NCBI GenBank assembly: GCA_016711435.1
Contig: JADJSY010000045.1
Location: forward strand, 1 to 64,000
Length of the DNA stretch: 64,000 nucleotides
Reading direction: 5' to 3'
Source of the DNA: Lewinellaceae bacterium
Lineage (GTDB): Bacteria; Bacteroidota; Bacteroidia; Chitinophagales; Saprospiraceae
This document shows, one piece after another, positions 62,474 to 64,000 of the stretch (position 1 is its first letter; each line of letters begins with the position of its first letter). The position numbers were made by a program, and so were the translations under genes. The notes beneath the pieces were generated by a model. That model ran no database searches, was not told the origin of the DNA, and saw only the letters and a program-made list of their open reading frames with translations.

Positions 62474-64000
62474 TTACTTCTTATCCCGCTTTTGAATAAG
62501 TTGAATCGTATACACCTTCACAGCATCCACCTTGTTTAAATAGTCATCAATGCTTTGTGTCACAGCATGATCGGGTAAAATACCCACTTCATCCGGGAGA
62601 GCGGTGGCCGTAGATTCGTGCGTGTTGTTTGCCACGTAATATTCCAGTTTGGTGTTTGAAAGTCTGCATATTTTTTGTCCTGCCGAACAAAACTGATTGG
62701 ACCCAAGTTCTTCGCCGACAATGGTCCCCAGGTTGAAGACTTTAACCAGAGACATAAAATGACCTGTGGTAGAATTTCCATTTCCATCTATCATAAAATA
62801 GCATTTCCCTTTAAACCGGTGCTCAAAAGGCGTTATCAGTTCTTCGCCATCTATTTTTGCTGTTTTCCCTTCAAACTGGGCATTGGAATAATAGATGAAA
62901 GGTTTGTCCACCAAATACTTCAGTAAATGAATACTGGCATGTTGAGAGCCACCGCCGTTGAAACGGACGTCTATAATCAGGTTTTTGATGCCTTTTTGAT
63001 TGATTGCTGCAAAACTGCTATCGATGAAATTGATAAAAACACCCAGATCATTCCACTGGTAATAGTTGAACGTGGAGATGGTCAGAATGGCCGTTTGGTT
63101 ATCGTCCAACATTTCAAAACATAAGTTGTCATCGCAAGCAGGTTTTATGGAAGCGTCTCTAAATGGTTCTCTAACCGTTTCGGCCTTGTTTAATACAATG
63201 GGGGCTTCCGCGCCTTTGACAACAATGTTATAGGTCTCTGGAAAACCGAGCGCAAAAGGGATCATGCCGGAAGACCACCTGTTGAAAACATGCTTCTTGG
63301 TCGTTTTTATATACCCTTGTGATGGAATATGTTTGTATGCATCACTGATAATTTTGGAAACGGCTACCCCATTGATACGCAGGATTTCGGCTTTTACCCC
63401 CACTTGAGCGGCATTGTTTAACGGATTCACCACAAACAACTGATCGTTTACCCAACGGGTTTGCAGCGGGAATTTCAGCGCAGGCGGCAACATCGCATTT
63501 TCAGTATAAAAACTTCCCATATTGGTATGCGAACAATGAACATTGGCAATGATTTCACTGCAATACCAGGCAAATTCGCCGTATGTAGTTTGGTCTGTAA
63601 TCAGGGCTTTCTGCTCCTCAATGTTTTTCAAGAACGCCTCCCTGGAAATAAATTTGAGTGCGTTGGGGTGTACTTTTATTAAAGTGTTACCCAATTGATC
63701 CAAATCCGCTTTGTATGCTTCAGCAGTAAAAACCCGGGCAAACTTGTCAATCGGTTTTTCACGGACTTTTTCGGGGTGTTTGATGAGATCGATCTGGTCT
63801 TCGGCATTAAAATTATCGGGATTAAGCGCCAGTGACTTTTCGTAGTTGGCCAGGGCAAGTTCCTTGTTCCCGCTTTTCAGATATGCTTCACCCAGGCTAT
63901 CATAGGGGTTGGAAGAATCCGGGAATTCCGCTACGATCAGTTTAAATATTGCCAGGGCCTCCGCCACATTGTTGCTCCACATAAATGCGTAGCCATACAT
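62474..64000 (-). CDS. TPR-containing S41-family peptidase (5' end cut by window)
   Basis: 508 residues visible; the reading frame reaches the last base, so the N-terminus is probably outside. An N-terminal TPR (PYDSLGEAYLKSGNKELALA NYEKSLALNP region, ~30-70) precedes a tail-specific-protease-like domain. IKNLIIDVRFNGGGSQHAS and FMIDGNGNSTTGHFMSLVK match the S41 core, with the probable nucleophile Ser in GNST. A PDZ-like segment may lie at ~215-245. Similar Bacteroidota proteins have an N-terminal beta-lactamase-like or unknown domain; not determinable here. Probably exported. Confidence 0.82.
   Translation of the reverse strand: MYGYAFMWSNNVAEALAIFKLIVAEFPDSSNPYDSLGEAYLKSGNKELALANYEKSLALNPDNFNAEDQIDLIKHPEKVREKPIDKFARVFTAEAYKADLDQLGNTLIKVHPNALKFISREAFLKNIEEQKALITDQTTYGEFAWYCSEIIANVHCSHTNMGSFYTENAMLPPALKFPLQTRWVNDQLFVVNPLNNAAQVGVKAEILRINGVAVSKIISDAYKHIPSQGYIKTTKKHVFNRWSSGMIPFALGFPETYNIVVKGAEAPIVLNKAETVREPFRDASIKPACDDNLCFEMLDDNQTAILTISTFNYYQWNDLGVFINFIDSSFAAINQKGIKNLIIDVRFNGGGSQHASIHLLKYLVDKPFIYYSNAQFEGKTAKIDGEELITPFEHRFKGKCYFMIDGNGNSTTGHFMSLVKVFNLGTIVGEELGSNQFCSAGQKICRLSNTKLEYYVANNTHESTATALPDEVGILPDHAVTQSIDDYLNKVDAVKVYTIQLIQKRDKK

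Overview
The window looks like chromosomal DNA of a free-living member of the Bacteroidota, probably a Saprospiraceae/Lewinella-like lineage (the phylum is well supported, the family is inference). The evidence is a secreted protein with a type IX secretion C-terminal domain, a TonB-dependent receptor, a DUF1501/DUF1800 pair, lipoproteins, and promoter-like TAnnTTTG elements upstream of several genes (secA, tRNA-Gln, GH2 mannosidase, GtrA, lpd, thrS). Ribosome binding sites are weak and starts are A-rich, as is usual in this phylum. No phage, insertion sequence or CRISPR array was seen.

Layout. 0-14 kb: the end of a feruloyl-CoA-synthetase-like gene, a haem-binding protein, a decayed SDR dehydrogenase, a GH3 glycosidase, a cold-shock protein, GtrA, a membrane TPR adenylate cyclase, an M49 peptidase lipoprotein and a large internally duplicated T9SS cargo protein. 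13.6-14.7 kb: a SigZ-like ECF sigma factor followed by two very small cysteine-rich ORFs. 14.8-31 kb: secA, tRNA-Gln, a peroxiredoxin homologue without its active-site cysteine, a GH2 mannosidase, a GT39-type transferase, DinD, gamma-carbonic anhydrase, VanZ, an SH3 protein, DprA, and the DUF1501/DUF1800 pair. 31-39 kb: an anti-sigma ATPase, YbeY, a frameshifted PD40/OmpA gene, threonine synthase, dihydrolipoyl dehydrogenase, an alpha/beta hydrolase and haem A synthase. 39.2-39.8 kb: a gene-free AT-rich region with three perfect DnaA boxes, my candidate for oriC. Three 16-bp sites matching the ParB-binding parS consensus lie 4-11 kb to its left. 39.8-64 kb: SRAP, Dtd, an AhpD-like protein, a beta-barrel, DUF4159, PurD, a very large soluble-adenylyl-cyclase-like protein, CysS, three consecutive frameshifted genes (ligand-gated channel, S9 peptidase, TonB receptor), PhoH, OsmC, OmpA, ThrS and a truncated S41 peptidase.

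The most unusual feature is what fills the gaps between genes. At least eight intergenic regions are occupied by long, nearly perfect inverted repeats made of short iterated words (for example GTTTGGT, GAGGAAT, TTTGATGG, TTTATGAG). The two arms at one locus match each other at about 93-100 %, while most loci differ from one another. Some arms begin inside or directly after a stop codon and end just before the next start. They lack U-tracts, occur in co-directional, convergent and divergent gaps, and coexist with ordinary intrinsic terminators elsewhere, so they are not simple terminators. Several single-base homopolymer indels break genes at 32.9-33.3 and 50.9-56.7 kb; these may be real decay or assembly error.
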